In this document: piece after piece, positions 1-7,838 of the stretch
Layout of the letters: each line of letters opens with the position of its first letter
How positions within the stretch are numbered: the stretch's first letter is position 1
Source of the DNA: an uncultured Bacteroidota bacterium
GTDB lineage: Bacteria; Bacteroidota; Bacteroidia; AKYH767-A; OLB10
Assembly (NCBI GenBank): GCA_903881665.1
Contig: CAIRUC010000015.1
Coordinates: 1 to 43,330, forward strand
Reading direction: 5' to 3'
DNA: 43,330 bases
The notes under the pieces: model-generated
The model's input: the letters and a program-made list of their open reading frames with translations, nothing else
Databases searched by the model: none
What the model was told of the DNA's origin: nothing
Made by a program: the position numbers and the translations under genes

Positions 1-1
1 A

Positions 2-211
2 ATTTTTGGCCTGTTTTCTTTAATGGCAGTTTTGCTAATTCCATTGGTTTCTAGTATTTGCCAGAAAGATTATTTTACAGCATCAATAATTTTAATCTTT
101 GCATTAAATTTTCTAACTGAAAGTTTTTTGGAAACGGAAAAAGGAGTTATTTTATTTAGTTTTTGTTATTTGTTCTTTGCATGCCCCCTAAAAGATAACC
201 AAGCCACGTAA
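2..211 (+). CDS. O-antigen ligase/polymerase-like membrane protein, C-terminal fragment
   Basis: The window opens inside this gene. The frame is open from base 2 and stops with TAA at 209-211, leaving about 69 residues. What remains is two hydrophobic segments and the pattern NFLTESFLETEKGVILF, which resembles the last helices of O-antigen ligase/Wzy-type proteins (Asn-Phe-x-x-Glu-x-x-Leu-Glu followed by a Gly and a hydrophobic helix). Those proteins polymerise or ligate lipid-linked glycans in the inner membrane. The aminotransferase gene begins 3 bases after the stop and a sugar transferase gene follows, so a surface-glycan locus fits. The ATG at 23 is internal to the reading frame and is probably not a start. 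The family assignment rests on a short tail and on context. Confidence 0.6.
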   Translation: MFGLFSLMAVLLIPLVSSICQKDYFTASIILIFALNFLTESFLETEKGVILFSFCYLFFACPLKDNQAT

Positions 212-214
212 AAT

Positions 215-1444
215 ATGAATGCCCTTATCCCCTTCTCTCCGCCCCGCATCGATGATGAAATCATCCAGGAAGTAACTGCAGCTTTGAAATCGGGCTGGAT
301 CACCACGGGTCCGCGCACCAAACAATTTGAAAAAGAACTGAGCGCCTATAACGGTAACGAGTATACGCTCTGCTTGAATTCAGCAACGGCCGGACTCGAA
401 ATTATGCTGCGTTGGTTTGGTGTGAAGGAAGGTGATGAAGTGATTTTGCCTGCTTACACTTATGCCGCTACGGCCAATGTGGTGGTGCATTGTGGTGCTC
501 GACCGGTGTTGGTTGATGTGAATACATCTGATTTTAATATCAATGTAGAAAATGTAAAAGCAGCCATCACCTCCAAAACGAAAGTGATTATGCCTGTCGA
601 TTTTGCAGGATATCCTTGCGATTACGATTCAATAAATGCTTTAGTGAATGAAACAGCTATAAAATCGTTATTTAATGCAGAAACGAAAGAGCAAAAGAAA
701 TTAGGTCGAGTTATGATATTGTCGGATGCAGCTCATTCGTTAGGAGGATTTTATAAAGGGAAAAGAACCGGTACATTAGCCGATGCAACAGTATTCTCTT
801 TTCATGCCGTAAAGAATCTAACTACTGCTGAAGGAGGTGCAATTGCTTTGAATTTTGAGGCGCCATTTAGTAATGATGATATTTACAAATACCTCTGCAT
901 TTACACTTTACACGGACAAAATAAAGATGCCTTAGCGAAAATGCAAAAAGGTAATTGGCGTTATGATATTATTGAAGCAGGATTTAAATGCAACATGACT
1001 GATATTATGGCTGCTATTGGTTTAGTTGAATTAACACGTTATGATAACAAAACATTAATTGTTCGTAAAGCTATTTGTAATAAATACGCCACTAAATTGA
1101 GTAATTATTCATGGGCAGAGTTACCACCTCTTACCACTGCAAATGCAATAACATCGTTTCATTTATTCCCTTTAAGAATTAAAGGAATAACTGAAGAACA
1201 AAGGGATCAAATTATTCAGAAAATATTTGATTTAAACGTAAGTGTGAATGTGCACTTCATTCCATTACCGATGCTCTCCTTCTACAAAAATAAAGGATAC
1301 ACTATGGCAGACTATCCTGTAACTTTTAATAATTATAGTCGCGAAATATCTTTACCGGTATTTTATAATCTTACGGATGAGATGAGTGATTGCGTATTAA
1401 ATGCAGTTATTAGTTCTGTAGAAGAAATTATTAATTCTAAGTAA
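215..1444 (+). CDS. DegT/DnrJ/EryC1/StrS family sugar aminotransferase
   Basis: A PLP-dependent aminotransferase of nucleotide-sugar biosynthesis, 409 residues, which is normal for the family. The Schiff-base lysine is K200 in FSFHAVKNLTTAEGG. D171 in SDAAHSLG should bind the pyridine nitrogen, and the N-terminal GWITTGPRTKQFE and NSATAGLE stretches are typical. The gene lies between an O-antigen ligase-like tail (3 bases upstream) and a PglC-like sugar transferase (1 base downstream). It therefore probably makes an amino sugar, such as a 4-amino-4,6-dideoxyhexose, for a surface glycan or protein glycosylation; the exact sugar cannot be read. Base composition changes inside the gene: about 50% GC over 241-420, falling to about 25-30% after about 640. 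Confidence 0.9.
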   Translation: MNALIPFSPPRIDDEIIQEVTAALKSGWITTGPRTKQFEKELSAYNGNEYTLCLNSATAGLEIMLRWFGVKEGDEVILPAYTYAATANVVVHCGARPVLVDVNTSDFNINVENVKAAITSKTKVIMPVDFAGYPCDYDSINALVNETAIKSLFNAETKEQKKLGRVMILSDAAHSLGGFYKGKRTGTLADATVFSFHAVKNLTTAEGGAIALNFEAPFSNDDIYKYLCIYTLHGQNKDALAKMQKGNWRYDIIEAGFKCNMTDIMAAIGLVELTRYDNKTLIVRKAICNKYATKLSNYSWAELPPLTTANAITSFHLFPLRIKGITEEQRDQIIQKIFDLNVSVNVHFIPLPMLSFYKNKGYTMADYPVTFNNYSREISLPVFYNLTDEMSDCVLNAVISSVEEIINSK

Positions 1445-1445
1445 A

Positions 1446-2042
1446 ATGAGGAAGCGACTCTTTGATTTAGTAATTGCGTTGCCTTTATTGATTCTTGTGA
1501 GTCCGCTTTTATTGTTAATCGGTTTTTTAATAAAATTAAATAGTAATGGTTCTGTATTTTATTTGCAACAACGCGTTGGATGGAGAGATGTCGATTTCTT
1601 TATTTACAAATTCAGAACCATGCGTATGGGTTCCGATAAATCGGGATTATTAACAGTTGGTAGACGTGATCCTCGCGTTACATCGGTGGGATATTTTTTA
1701 AGAAAATATAAACTAGATGAATTACCCCAGTTAATTAATGTAGTTAACGGGACAATGAGTTTAGTAGGACCTCGTCCTGAAGTAAGAAAATACGTTCACC
1801 TTTATTCATTGGAACAAAGAAATGTATTAAACGCAAAACCAGGAATCACCGATTATGCTTCGATAGAATATGCTGATGAAAATAATATTTTAGCAGCTAG
1901 TGCCGATCCTGAACAAACATATATTAATGAAATAATGCCCGCGAAATTAAAGCTCAATATGAAATACATATCAGAGCAAGGCATACTAACTGACATAAAA
2001 ATTATTTTATATACAGTACGTCGTATTATACGTGGGCATTAA
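1446..2042 (+). CDS. Bacterial sugar transferase (PglC/WcaJ-type phosphoglycosyl transferase)
   Basis: A 198-residue monotopic phosphoglycosyl transferase, the size of the small PglC class rather than of the long WbaP/WcaJ proteins. It has one N-terminal hydrophobic hairpin (about residues 8-30), then KFRTMR (55-60), the catalytic Asp-Glu dyad D91-E92 in KLDELPQL, and the MSLVGPRPE motif (104-112). Such enzymes move a sugar-1-phosphate from a UDP-sugar to undecaprenyl phosphate and start glycan assembly at the inner membrane. The start is 1 base after the aminotransferase stop, so the two are probably cotranscribed, and the aminotransferase may make its substrate. Its last 17 bases overlap the convergent SirB1-like gene on the other strand. 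Confidence 0.9.
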   Translation: MRKRLFDLVIALPLLILVSPLLLLIGFLIKLNSNGSVFYLQQRVGWRDVDFFIYKFRTMRMGSDKSGLLTVGRRDPRVTSVGYFLRKYKLDELPQLINVVNGTMSLVGPRPEVRKYVHLYSLEQRNVLNAKPGITDYASIEYADENNILAASADPEQTYINEIMPAKLKLNMKYISEQGILTDIKIILYTVRRIIRGH

Positions 2043-2904
2043 ATAAGGTAATCATCTGCGCCAGCTCATCTACTTTATCGGTATCTCCTAATTTTTGATA
2101 GGAAAAAGATAGATTTCTGATCATTCGTAAAATCATATCACGGTTCGAACAAGGTAAATAATAACTCGACAGAGGATCTACGTTTAAACGCTTAACAAAT
2201 TGATCGATATCTGCTTTTCCAAAAACAGTACCTTTACTAAACGTATTAATATAGAAGAGTACTCTCGACATATCCACTTGGTCGTCATCGTCGTTTCCTA
2301 GGTAAGATAAAACAAAATGTTCGGGTAAGTTAACGCCATAAACAGGAATCCCTAACGATTGAGCAATCGACATATATATAATGCTAAGCGCCAAAGGATT
2401 TCCCTTTTTACTTTCTAAAACGATGTTTACAAAGGAGTTTTGCGGAGCATGATAATTGGCTGTATTGCCACTAAAATTATGATTGGTAAAGAAAATATGA
2501 TTAAAGATATTCACGATTTCAAGAGCCGTAAGATTTTCATTTAGCTCGAGCCATATTTCTTTTTTAATCGTGTCCACGTATTGTTCTAATTTTTCTACGT
2601 TGAGGTCGGGATATTGGTATTTGGCAACTAAAATTGCACCTCCTAATAAATCGTGGTCTCCGGTGTGAATCCAAAGTTTTATATCCTCTAACAAAGTATC
2701 GAATTGGATTTTATGAACGATTTGTTCAATGCGATGCTGTAATAACGCATCAAAGGCATGCGACCACGCATCTTCTAGCAAAGGAATAACGTCCCTTCCT
2801 AAGCTTATCAATCGTTCTTCAATATGAATATAAACATCCTTATCTGAATCATCTAAGAGACTTATAAGTGCCTTCACTTCATTATTGTTTAATTGCTCGT
2901 TCAT
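2026..2904 (-). CDS. SirB1/transglutaminase-like family protein
   Basis: A 292-residue protein. The ATG at 2904 is preferred over an upstream in-frame GTG at 2922. The C-terminal part carries the SirB1-type signature SKKGNPLALS (166-174), a helix ending in LGIPVYGVNLPEHFVLSY (184-201), and a helical tail. In this family the papain/transglutaminase-like fold is often without an obvious cysteine nucleophile, and none stands out here. The N-terminal third is acidic and helical. The biochemical role of the family is not established. The gene converges on the sugar transferase gene with a 17-base overlap and does not look functionally linked to the glycan locus. Confidence 0.75.
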   Translation of the reverse strand: MNEQLNNNEVKALISLLDDSDKDVYIHIEERLISLGRDVIPLLEDAWSHAFDALLQHRIEQIVHKIQFDTLLEDIKLWIHTGDHDLLGGAILVAKYQYPDLNVEKLEQYVDTIKKEIWLELNENLTALEIVNIFNHIFFTNHNFSGNTANYHAPQNSFVNIVLESKKGNPLALSIIYMSIAQSLGIPVYGVNLPEHFVLSYLGNDDDDQVDMSRVLFYINTFSKGTVFGKADIDQFVKRLNVDPLSSYYLPCSNRDMILRMIRNLSFSYQKLGDTDKVDELAQMITLFNAHV

Positions 2905-3195
2905 GACTACAATTTTAAACACTTACTAGATTTCATTTAGTAGGTAAAGGATTGAATTTTCAACCATACAATGTTAGTGGCCGGTATGGAGGGCTTCATA
3001 CTTACATTTTAATGCTTGAAATTGAGTCCTTTTAAAAAATATAAATAACTATATTACAGTTAGATACGATTATTTATAAGTGTTTGCTTTTATAAAATTC
3101 AACGAAAAAAAGCGCAAATAATTGTAATGTTTAATGAAAAAAAGATAGAACTGTGAAGGATTTAGGGCGTTACAATACCTGTAGTTATCACAGAT

Positions 3196-4359
3196 ATGAA
3201 TAAGAATAATCAAGAAATGCAACTTCCAGCAAATGTGCAAGAGAAGTTTGAAGAAGAAATCAGGGTCGAAATTATCCGTCAACAAACGGAAGAAGATTTA
3301 AGAAGCAATCCTTTATATCAGGAATTCTTTGATCAGTTTAACCCTCACTCCGTAGAATCATTTATAAAAAATTACGCTCGACGTAAGGCCTTATATATCA
3401 CACGCGGTCAAGAATATTTAAATCAGCAAGAACAAAGCGATTTAAAATTCAAGATGATGGCAGAAGAAGCACTGTGGGCAATTCAACAAAAGAAATTATT
3501 TAATCTTCAATGCCAATGGCGTGCTGGGCAAATTCGTTTAAAAGGAGTAGAACATTGTACTCAGTTTCTATCGTTGGCTGCCAATATCCAGCATTGCCCT
3601 TATATTAGTCCTGTTAGCCGCGCTGAATTAGACTTATATGTACAGTTCCTTAAATCGGGAAATGCACGTCAAGTATTTGGTTTCGACAATTGGCAAGATT
3701 ACGAAGCATTCAAAACTGAAACTGATTCGGGGTACATTCCGGGAATCGATTCAACGAACGATGAACATATGCCAGCTTGGTTCCGTTTTTACGATGAACA
3801 TATGGGAACTGCTCATTTGATGGATTTACCAGATGTAAAAGGAGAAAAAGAAAATAAATATCGTTCTTTAGCTCGTCAACAGCAGCTCGAAAATATTCGT
3901 CGCCAAGAAGCTAAAAAAACAAACGACATACGACCATTTATTAGCATTTTCGATATCACAATAGTAGAATCGTTTGTAAAAAAATTCGAGGATAAGAAAA
4001 CGCTTAAATATTGCAGAGCTGTTGAAAGTTTCCAACTACAAATGGACGAGCAATTAGAATTAGAAGATGCGATTGAAACGCTTCGTTCAGCGGGAACAAA
4101 AGTATCGATCAAGGCGAATACAGATTGGAAAGAAGCTGTAATTGATGCGGCACGTCAGTGGGAATTATCTCAAATTGCTGAAGCACTACCATCAGTACAT
4201 CAAGAATATGTATTCAGAATGGAAAACGGCATTAACTTCCCACAAAGTTTAGTCGATAAAAAACGTGAAGAATATGCATTTACACTGTGTGAAATGGCGA
4301 AACAGCAAATTCTAGATGGAAGAAAAATAGTAGGAGAACCAGAAGATTTAAAATTCTGA
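3196..4359 (+). CDS. Unrecognised 387-residue soluble protein with internal repeat
   Basis: I do not recognise a family. The protein is hydrophilic, rich in Glu, Gln, Lys and Arg, and predicted largely helical, with no signal peptide or membrane segment. Two regions resemble each other: about residues 47-66, containing VESFIKNYARRKAL, and about 252-270, containing VESFVKKFEDKKTL. Each is followed by a charged helical stretch, which suggests a duplicated helical module. Aromatic-rich segments (MPAWFRFYDEH, about 192-202) lie between them. The gene stands alone, with divergent and convergent neighbours, and ends in a strong terminator at 4404. Codon use matches the surrounding core genes, so it is very likely expressed. 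Function unknown. Confidence 0.7.
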   Translation: MNKNNQEMQLPANVQEKFEEEIRVEIIRQQTEEDLRSNPLYQEFFDQFNPHSVESFIKNYARRKALYITRGQEYLNQQEQSDLKFKMMAEEALWAIQQKKLFNLQCQWRAGQIRLKGVEHCTQFLSLAANIQHCPYISPVSRAELDLYVQFLKSGNARQVFGFDNWQDYEAFKTETDSGYIPGIDSTNDEHMPAWFRFYDEHMGTAHLMDLPDVKGEKENKYRSLARQQQLENIRRQEAKKTNDIRPFISIFDITIVESFVKKFEDKKTLKYCRAVESFQLQMDEQLELEDAIETLRSAGTKVSIKANTDWKEAVIDAARQWELSQIAEALPSVHQEYVFRMENGINFPQSLVDKKREEYAFTLCEMAKQQILDGRKIVGEPEDLKF

Positions 4360-4403
4360 TCTATAAAGAGTCCAATCAACGCGTCCGTAAATTGATGCGC
4401 TAG

Positions 4404-4438
4404 GGGGGAGCCGGCGACGGTTTCCCCTTTCTTTTTTC
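4404..4438 (+). terminator. Intrinsic terminator of the 3196-4359 gene
   Basis: A 10-bp stem (4404-4413 with 4418-4427, including G-U pairs) is closed by a GCGA tetraloop of the GNRA type and followed by TTTCTTTTTT. It lies 44 bases after the stop of the plus-strand gene. Confidence 0.85.
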
Positions 4439-4471
4439 AAAAAAAGGGATGCTCTTGCGATACATCCCTTT
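4434..4471 (-). terminator. Intrinsic terminator of the paaZ unit
   Basis: AAAGGGATG (4443-4451) pairs perfectly with CATCCCTTT (4463-4471) around an 11-base loop. Read on the minus strand, the stem is followed by a T run. It lies about 25 bases past the stop of the minus-strand hydratase gene and abuts the plus-strand terminator. Confidence 0.8.
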
Positions 4472-4496
4472 CAAAGATTTTATAGACTAACGTGAA

Positions 4497-5273
4497 TTAT
4501 TTCCCTGCCTGTTTAAATTTGTTAATCGCATTACGAGTGAAGTCTGATAATACGAGAGTTCCGCTCATTCCGGCTCTTTCAATTAAAAGTTGATCCCAAT
4601 TTTCTGTTCCTTCCCACATTATTTTTTTAAGCATGCTCATGGCTTCAGGATTACTTTCAGCGAGTTTTGCAGCAAGTGCGGCAATAGCAAGATCCATCTC
4701 TTCGATCGTATCGAATAGTTCGGCATAGAGCCCTTTTTGCTTTGCCCAAGTAGCCGATTGGAATTCGGTGGCATTGATTGTTAATTGGCAAAATGCCGAC
4801 TTCCCTACTTTGCGCTCAACCGCTGGGCCCACTACAAAAGGGCCAATACCTACAGCCAATTCACTTAATTTAACAGAAGCATTATTTGTTGCGAAAGTAT
4901 AATCGGCAGCCGATGCTAATCCTACACCACCTCCTACTGCTTTACCTTGAACCCTTGCAATTACAAATTTTGGTGCTTTTCGTATGGCATTAATAACACT
5001 TGCAAATCCTGAAAAAAAGAGTGTTCCTGTTTCAATATCATGAATCGATATTAATTCATCGAACGATGCTCCGGCACAAAATGTTTTATCGCCTTCACTT
5101 TGAAGGAGGATTACTTTTGCTAAAGGATTATTACCAACGTTCGTTATTTCTTTGGCTAAAGCTCTTAAAATATATCCGGGTAACGAATTACTTTGCGGAT
5201 GAAAAAATGTTACATACCCTATTCCGTTTTGAATATTCGAAGTAACGTGCGCTTGATCTTTTGTAATGTCCAT
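4497..5273 (-). CDS. Enoyl-CoA hydratase/isomerase family protein
   Basis: A 258-residue crotonase-fold protein. The oxyanion-hole segments are FCAGASFDEL (65-74) and KAVGGGVGLA (111-120). The second acidic residue of hydratases is present as E138 in KLSELAVGIGP. The first (Glu in GGGCELA of classical hydratases) is Gly here (GGGVGLA). That pattern is seen in methylglutaconyl-CoA hydratase-like and isomerase-like members, so classical crotonase activity should not be assumed. Its ATG shares one base with the paaZ stop (TAATG), implying translational coupling. A role in ring-derived or branched acyl-CoA breakdown beside PaaZ is inferred. PaaF-, PaaG- or LiuC-like roles are all possible. Confidence 0.85.
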   Translation of the reverse strand: MDITKDQAHVTSNIQNGIGYVTFFHPQSNSLPGYILRALAKEITNVGNNPLAKVILLQSEGDKTFCAGASFDELISIHDIETGTLFFSGFASVINAIRKAPKFVIARVQGKAVGGGVGLASAADYTFATNNASVKLSELAVGIGPFVVGPAVERKVGKSAFCQLTINATEFQSATWAKQKGLYAELFDTIEEMDLAIAALAAKLAESNPEAMSMLKKIMWEGTENWDQLLIERAGMSGTLVLSDFTRNAINKFKQAGK

Positions 5274-7321
5274 TAGAGTTGATTTATTTTTTTTACCATT
5301 GTCAAAATAGTAGCGATAGCCACAGTTTCACCTGTTTCGTCATACACGTCTACCAACCATTTTACGATTCCTTTCGCAATATCGTCGTCTGTTTTTTTCT
5401 CAGTATCTACTTTTTCTTTCACCGTTAATTTAACGCCAATGGTCATTCCAGGATAAACAGGTTTTGTAAAACGACATTCTTCTAATCCGTAGTTCAATAA
5501 TACGGGACCTTTCTTAGGATCCACGAACAATCCAGCAGCTTTCGAAAGTACAAAATACCCATGTGCTACACGCTCAGTGAAGATGGTTCCTTCGAGTGAA
5601 GTTACATCCATATGCGCATAAAAATTGTCGCCGCTTACATTAGCAAAATTAGTAATATCGGTTTCACTAACGGTATGCTTATGTGTTATTAGCGTTTCGC
5701 CAATTTCAAGTTCTTCGAAATGTTTTTTGAACGGATGAATTGGTGTTTCCGTTTGTTTGCCTCCGCGCTGATAAACACCTGTAATTTTGCTTAGCGTAGT
5801 TGGAGATCCTTGAATAGCGGTACGTTGTAAATAATGGAATACACCTCTTTTTCCTCCCATTTCTTCACCACCACCTGCACGACCTGGCCCTCCATGCGTT
5901 AGCATTGGCATAGGCGAACCATGTCCTGTAGATTCTTTCGCACAGTCACTATTTAGCACAAGTATTCTCCCATGCATTGAAGCAACACCCACAACAAAAT
6001 TGGTGGCAATTTTATCATCAGCAGTAATAATGCTACATACCAATGATCCTTTCCCCATTTTAGCAAGTGCTATTGCGTCATCGGTATTCTTATAAGGCAT
6101 TATTGTAGCAACGGGGCCGAAAGGTTCGATATGATGGCAGTCGGTATATTTGAACGGATTTTTATTCAGAAATAATACAGGAGATATAAAAGCTCCGCGT
6201 TCAGTATCTACTCCCATTGGGGTAATAGCATTCGTTGAACCAAAAATAATTTCCTGCGTTTTTGATAACTCCGCAATTTTAGCCAACACTTCCGTTACTT
6301 GGCCTATTGATGCTAATGGGCCCATTCTTACTCCTTCTACATTTGGATCACCGATAGTAGTTGATGCCAATCGTTTACCGAGAGCAATTTGAACATCTTC
6401 TATTAAATTTTCGGGCACCATTATACGACGAACAGCGGTACATTTTTGTCCGGCTTTTACAGTAATTTCTCGCTGAACTTCTTTGATGAAAATATCGAAT
6501 TCAACCGAACCCGGTAAAACATCATTACCCAGAACACAACAGTTCAACGAATCGGCTTCCATATTAAAATGAACAGATTCATCGAGAATGCGTGGATGTG
6601 ATTTCAGCATTTTTCCGGTAGTTGCCGATCCTGTAAAAGTTACTACATCTTGACTAACTACATGATCTAAAATTCCATTTGCCGAACCACATATTAACTG
6701 TAATGCGCCCTCTGGTAAAATTCGGGCAGCGATTATTTCGCGTACTACTGCCTCGGTTAAAAATGAAGTTACCGTAGCTGGTTTAACCACGGCAGGAACA
6801 CCAGCTAAAAAGTTAACTGCTATTTTTTCCAGCATTCCCCAAACAGGAAAATTAAATGCGTTGATGTGAATGGCCACACCTTCTTTCGGAACACATATAT
6901 GATGACCAATGAAAGATCCTCCTTTAGAAAGCGGAGCAACATCACCTTCAATAGTATAAGGCATATCAGGAAATTGACGACGTAAGCTTGCATACGAAAA
7001 TAAATTTCCAATACCACCTTCTATATCAATCCAGCTATCAATACGAGTTGCTCCTGTAGCCCAACTAATTTTATAAAAATCTTCTTTTTTACTCATTAAA
7101 AACATAGCCAATGCTTTTAACATTCTGCCACGTTCGTGGAAGGTCATTTTTCGAAGTGCTGGTCCACCTTTGGTGCGTGCATAATCTAGCATCAACGCAA
7201 AGTCGAGGCCCTTACTAGTAGCGTTAGCTATAATGCTACCATTTACTGCATTAATCAATGCTTGCCCCTCTCCTTCACCTGCAGTCCACTGACCTAGGGC
7301 GTAATTCATTAATTTATTCAT
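5273..7321 (-). CDS. paaZ: Bifunctional oxepin-CoA hydrolase / aldehyde dehydrogenase PaaZ
   Basis: A 682-residue fusion, close to the 681 of E. coli PaaZ. The N-terminal aldehyde dehydrogenase domain (about 1-520) shows FTGSATTGK (229-237), the general base E255 in NMEADSLNCC and the nucleophile C294 in AGQKCTAVRR. The C-terminal MaoC hot-dog domain (about 535-682) keeps D565 and H570 in VSGDNFYAHMD. The enzyme opens the oxepin-CoA ring of phenylacetate breakdown and oxidises the resulting semialdehyde, using NADP in known members. The ATG at 7321 gives the usual N-terminus (MNKLMNYALGQW; M5 at 7309 is an alternative) and is preferred over the in-frame TTG at 7351. No paaABCDE ring-epoxidation genes are in the window. 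Confidence 0.95.
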   Translation of the reverse strand: MNKLMNYALGQWTAGEGEGQALINAVNGSIIANATSKGLDFALMLDYARTKGGPALRKMTFHERGRMLKALAMFLMSKKEDFYKISWATGATRIDSWIDIEGGIGNLFSYASLRRQFPDMPYTIEGDVAPLSKGGSFIGHHICVPKEGVAIHINAFNFPVWGMLEKIAVNFLAGVPAVVKPATVTSFLTEAVVREIIAARILPEGALQLICGSANGILDHVVSQDVVTFTGSATTGKMLKSHPRILDESVHFNMEADSLNCCVLGNDVLPGSVEFDIFIKEVQREITVKAGQKCTAVRRIMVPENLIEDVQIALGKRLASTTIGDPNVEGVRMGPLASIGQVTEVLAKIAELSKTQEIIFGSTNAITPMGVDTERGAFISPVLFLNKNPFKYTDCHHIEPFGPVATIMPYKNTDDAIALAKMGKGSLVCSIITADDKIATNFVVGVASMHGRILVLNSDCAKESTGHGSPMPMLTHGGPGRAGGGEEMGGKRGVFHYLQRTAIQGSPTTLSKITGVYQRGGKQTETPIHPFKKHFEELEIGETLITHKHTVSETDITNFANVSGDNFYAHMDVTSLEGTIFTERVAHGYFVLSKAAGLFVDPKKGPVLLNYGLEECRFTKPVYPGMTIGVKLTVKEKVDTEKKTDDDIAKGIVKWLVDVYDETGETVAIATILTMVKKINQL

Positions 7322-7348
7322 GATAAAGAATAATCTTTTGTGAAGTTG

Positions 7349-7356
7349 CAAAAATA
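7349..7356 (-). promoter_or_regulatory. Candidate -7 element of the paaZ promoter
   Basis: On the minus strand this reads TATTTTTG, matching the Bacteroidota -7 consensus TAnnTTTG. It lies 28 bases before the chosen paaZ ATG. No clear TTTG was seen about 20 bases upstream, so this is a half-site call. Confidence 0.45.
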
Positions 7357-7537
7357 CAATCTATAAGCATTCTAATGCATAGGTTACATAGAATGTTGCC
7401 AATATGCCTAAGTGCAACGATTTATTAAAATAAACACATTCGATACAATACTATTAATCAATGAATTGCATTATTTTTTCTAAACAACGATGACGTGACC
7501 TTCTATTTGCTTGACTATTTTAAAAATTAGTTTCACC

Positions 7538-7549
7538 TTAACGCGTTAA
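7538..7549. promoter_or_regulatory. 12-bp perfect palindrome, possible operator
   Basis: TTAACGCGTTAA is a perfect palindrome in otherwise AT-rich sequence. It lies 18 bases before the ATG of the small CxxC protein gene at 7568. An operator role is inferred from symmetry and position only. Confidence 0.3.
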
Positions 7550-7567
7550 TTACATAGAAAAACAATT

Positions 7568-7777
7568 ATGACTGAGTCAAAGCATTATTTTGAAGGTCCT
7601 TCCTGTAAAAGATGTAATGAAATTCTGGAGCGTACAAAATCAACTGCGCTCGATAAAACAATCAACCTGCTAACGTTGGGTACTTTTCAGTTTAAAAGAT
7701 TTCATTGCTGGGGATGTCTTCAATCAAAACTACTGCCTAAGTCAACCTACGTAAAAAGGTCGATAAAGAAAAAATAA
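7568..7777 (+). CDS. Small basic protein with two CxxC motifs
   Basis: A 69-residue protein with CKRC (13-16) and CWGC (47-50) and a strongly basic C-terminus ending KRSIKKK. Two CxxC pairs separated by about 30 residues suggest a zinc-ribbon-like metal site. I do not recognise a family. The reading frame is not a shadow of another gene, and the ATG follows a palindrome. It is isolated between the divergent paaZ unit and a convergent membrane protein gene. Whether it binds nucleic acid or is a domain remnant cannot be told. Confidence 0.55.
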   Translation: MTESKHYFEGPSCKRCNEILERTKSTALDKTINLLTLGTFQFKRFHCWGCLQSKLLPKSTYVKRSIKKK

Positions 7778-7838
7778 TAAATGAGTTATTGGGGGATAGC
7801 TTTTACTTTTTATTAGAAAGAAACTTTTTATTTAATCT

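Noticed and set aside
23..211. Complete 62-residue small membrane protein starting at base 23
   Set aside because: The frame is open to the window edge and the sequence resembles the end of an O-antigen ligase, so the ATG is internal.
3151..3193. CTGTGA/TCACAG inverted repeat before the 3196 gene, like a CRP site
   Set aside because: The arms are 31 bases apart, far from any known regulator spacing, and could be chance.
6150..6392. 80-residue plus-strand frame opposite paaZ
   Set aside because: It is fully covered by the conserved PaaZ dehydrogenase domain, with no promoter or recognisable protein.
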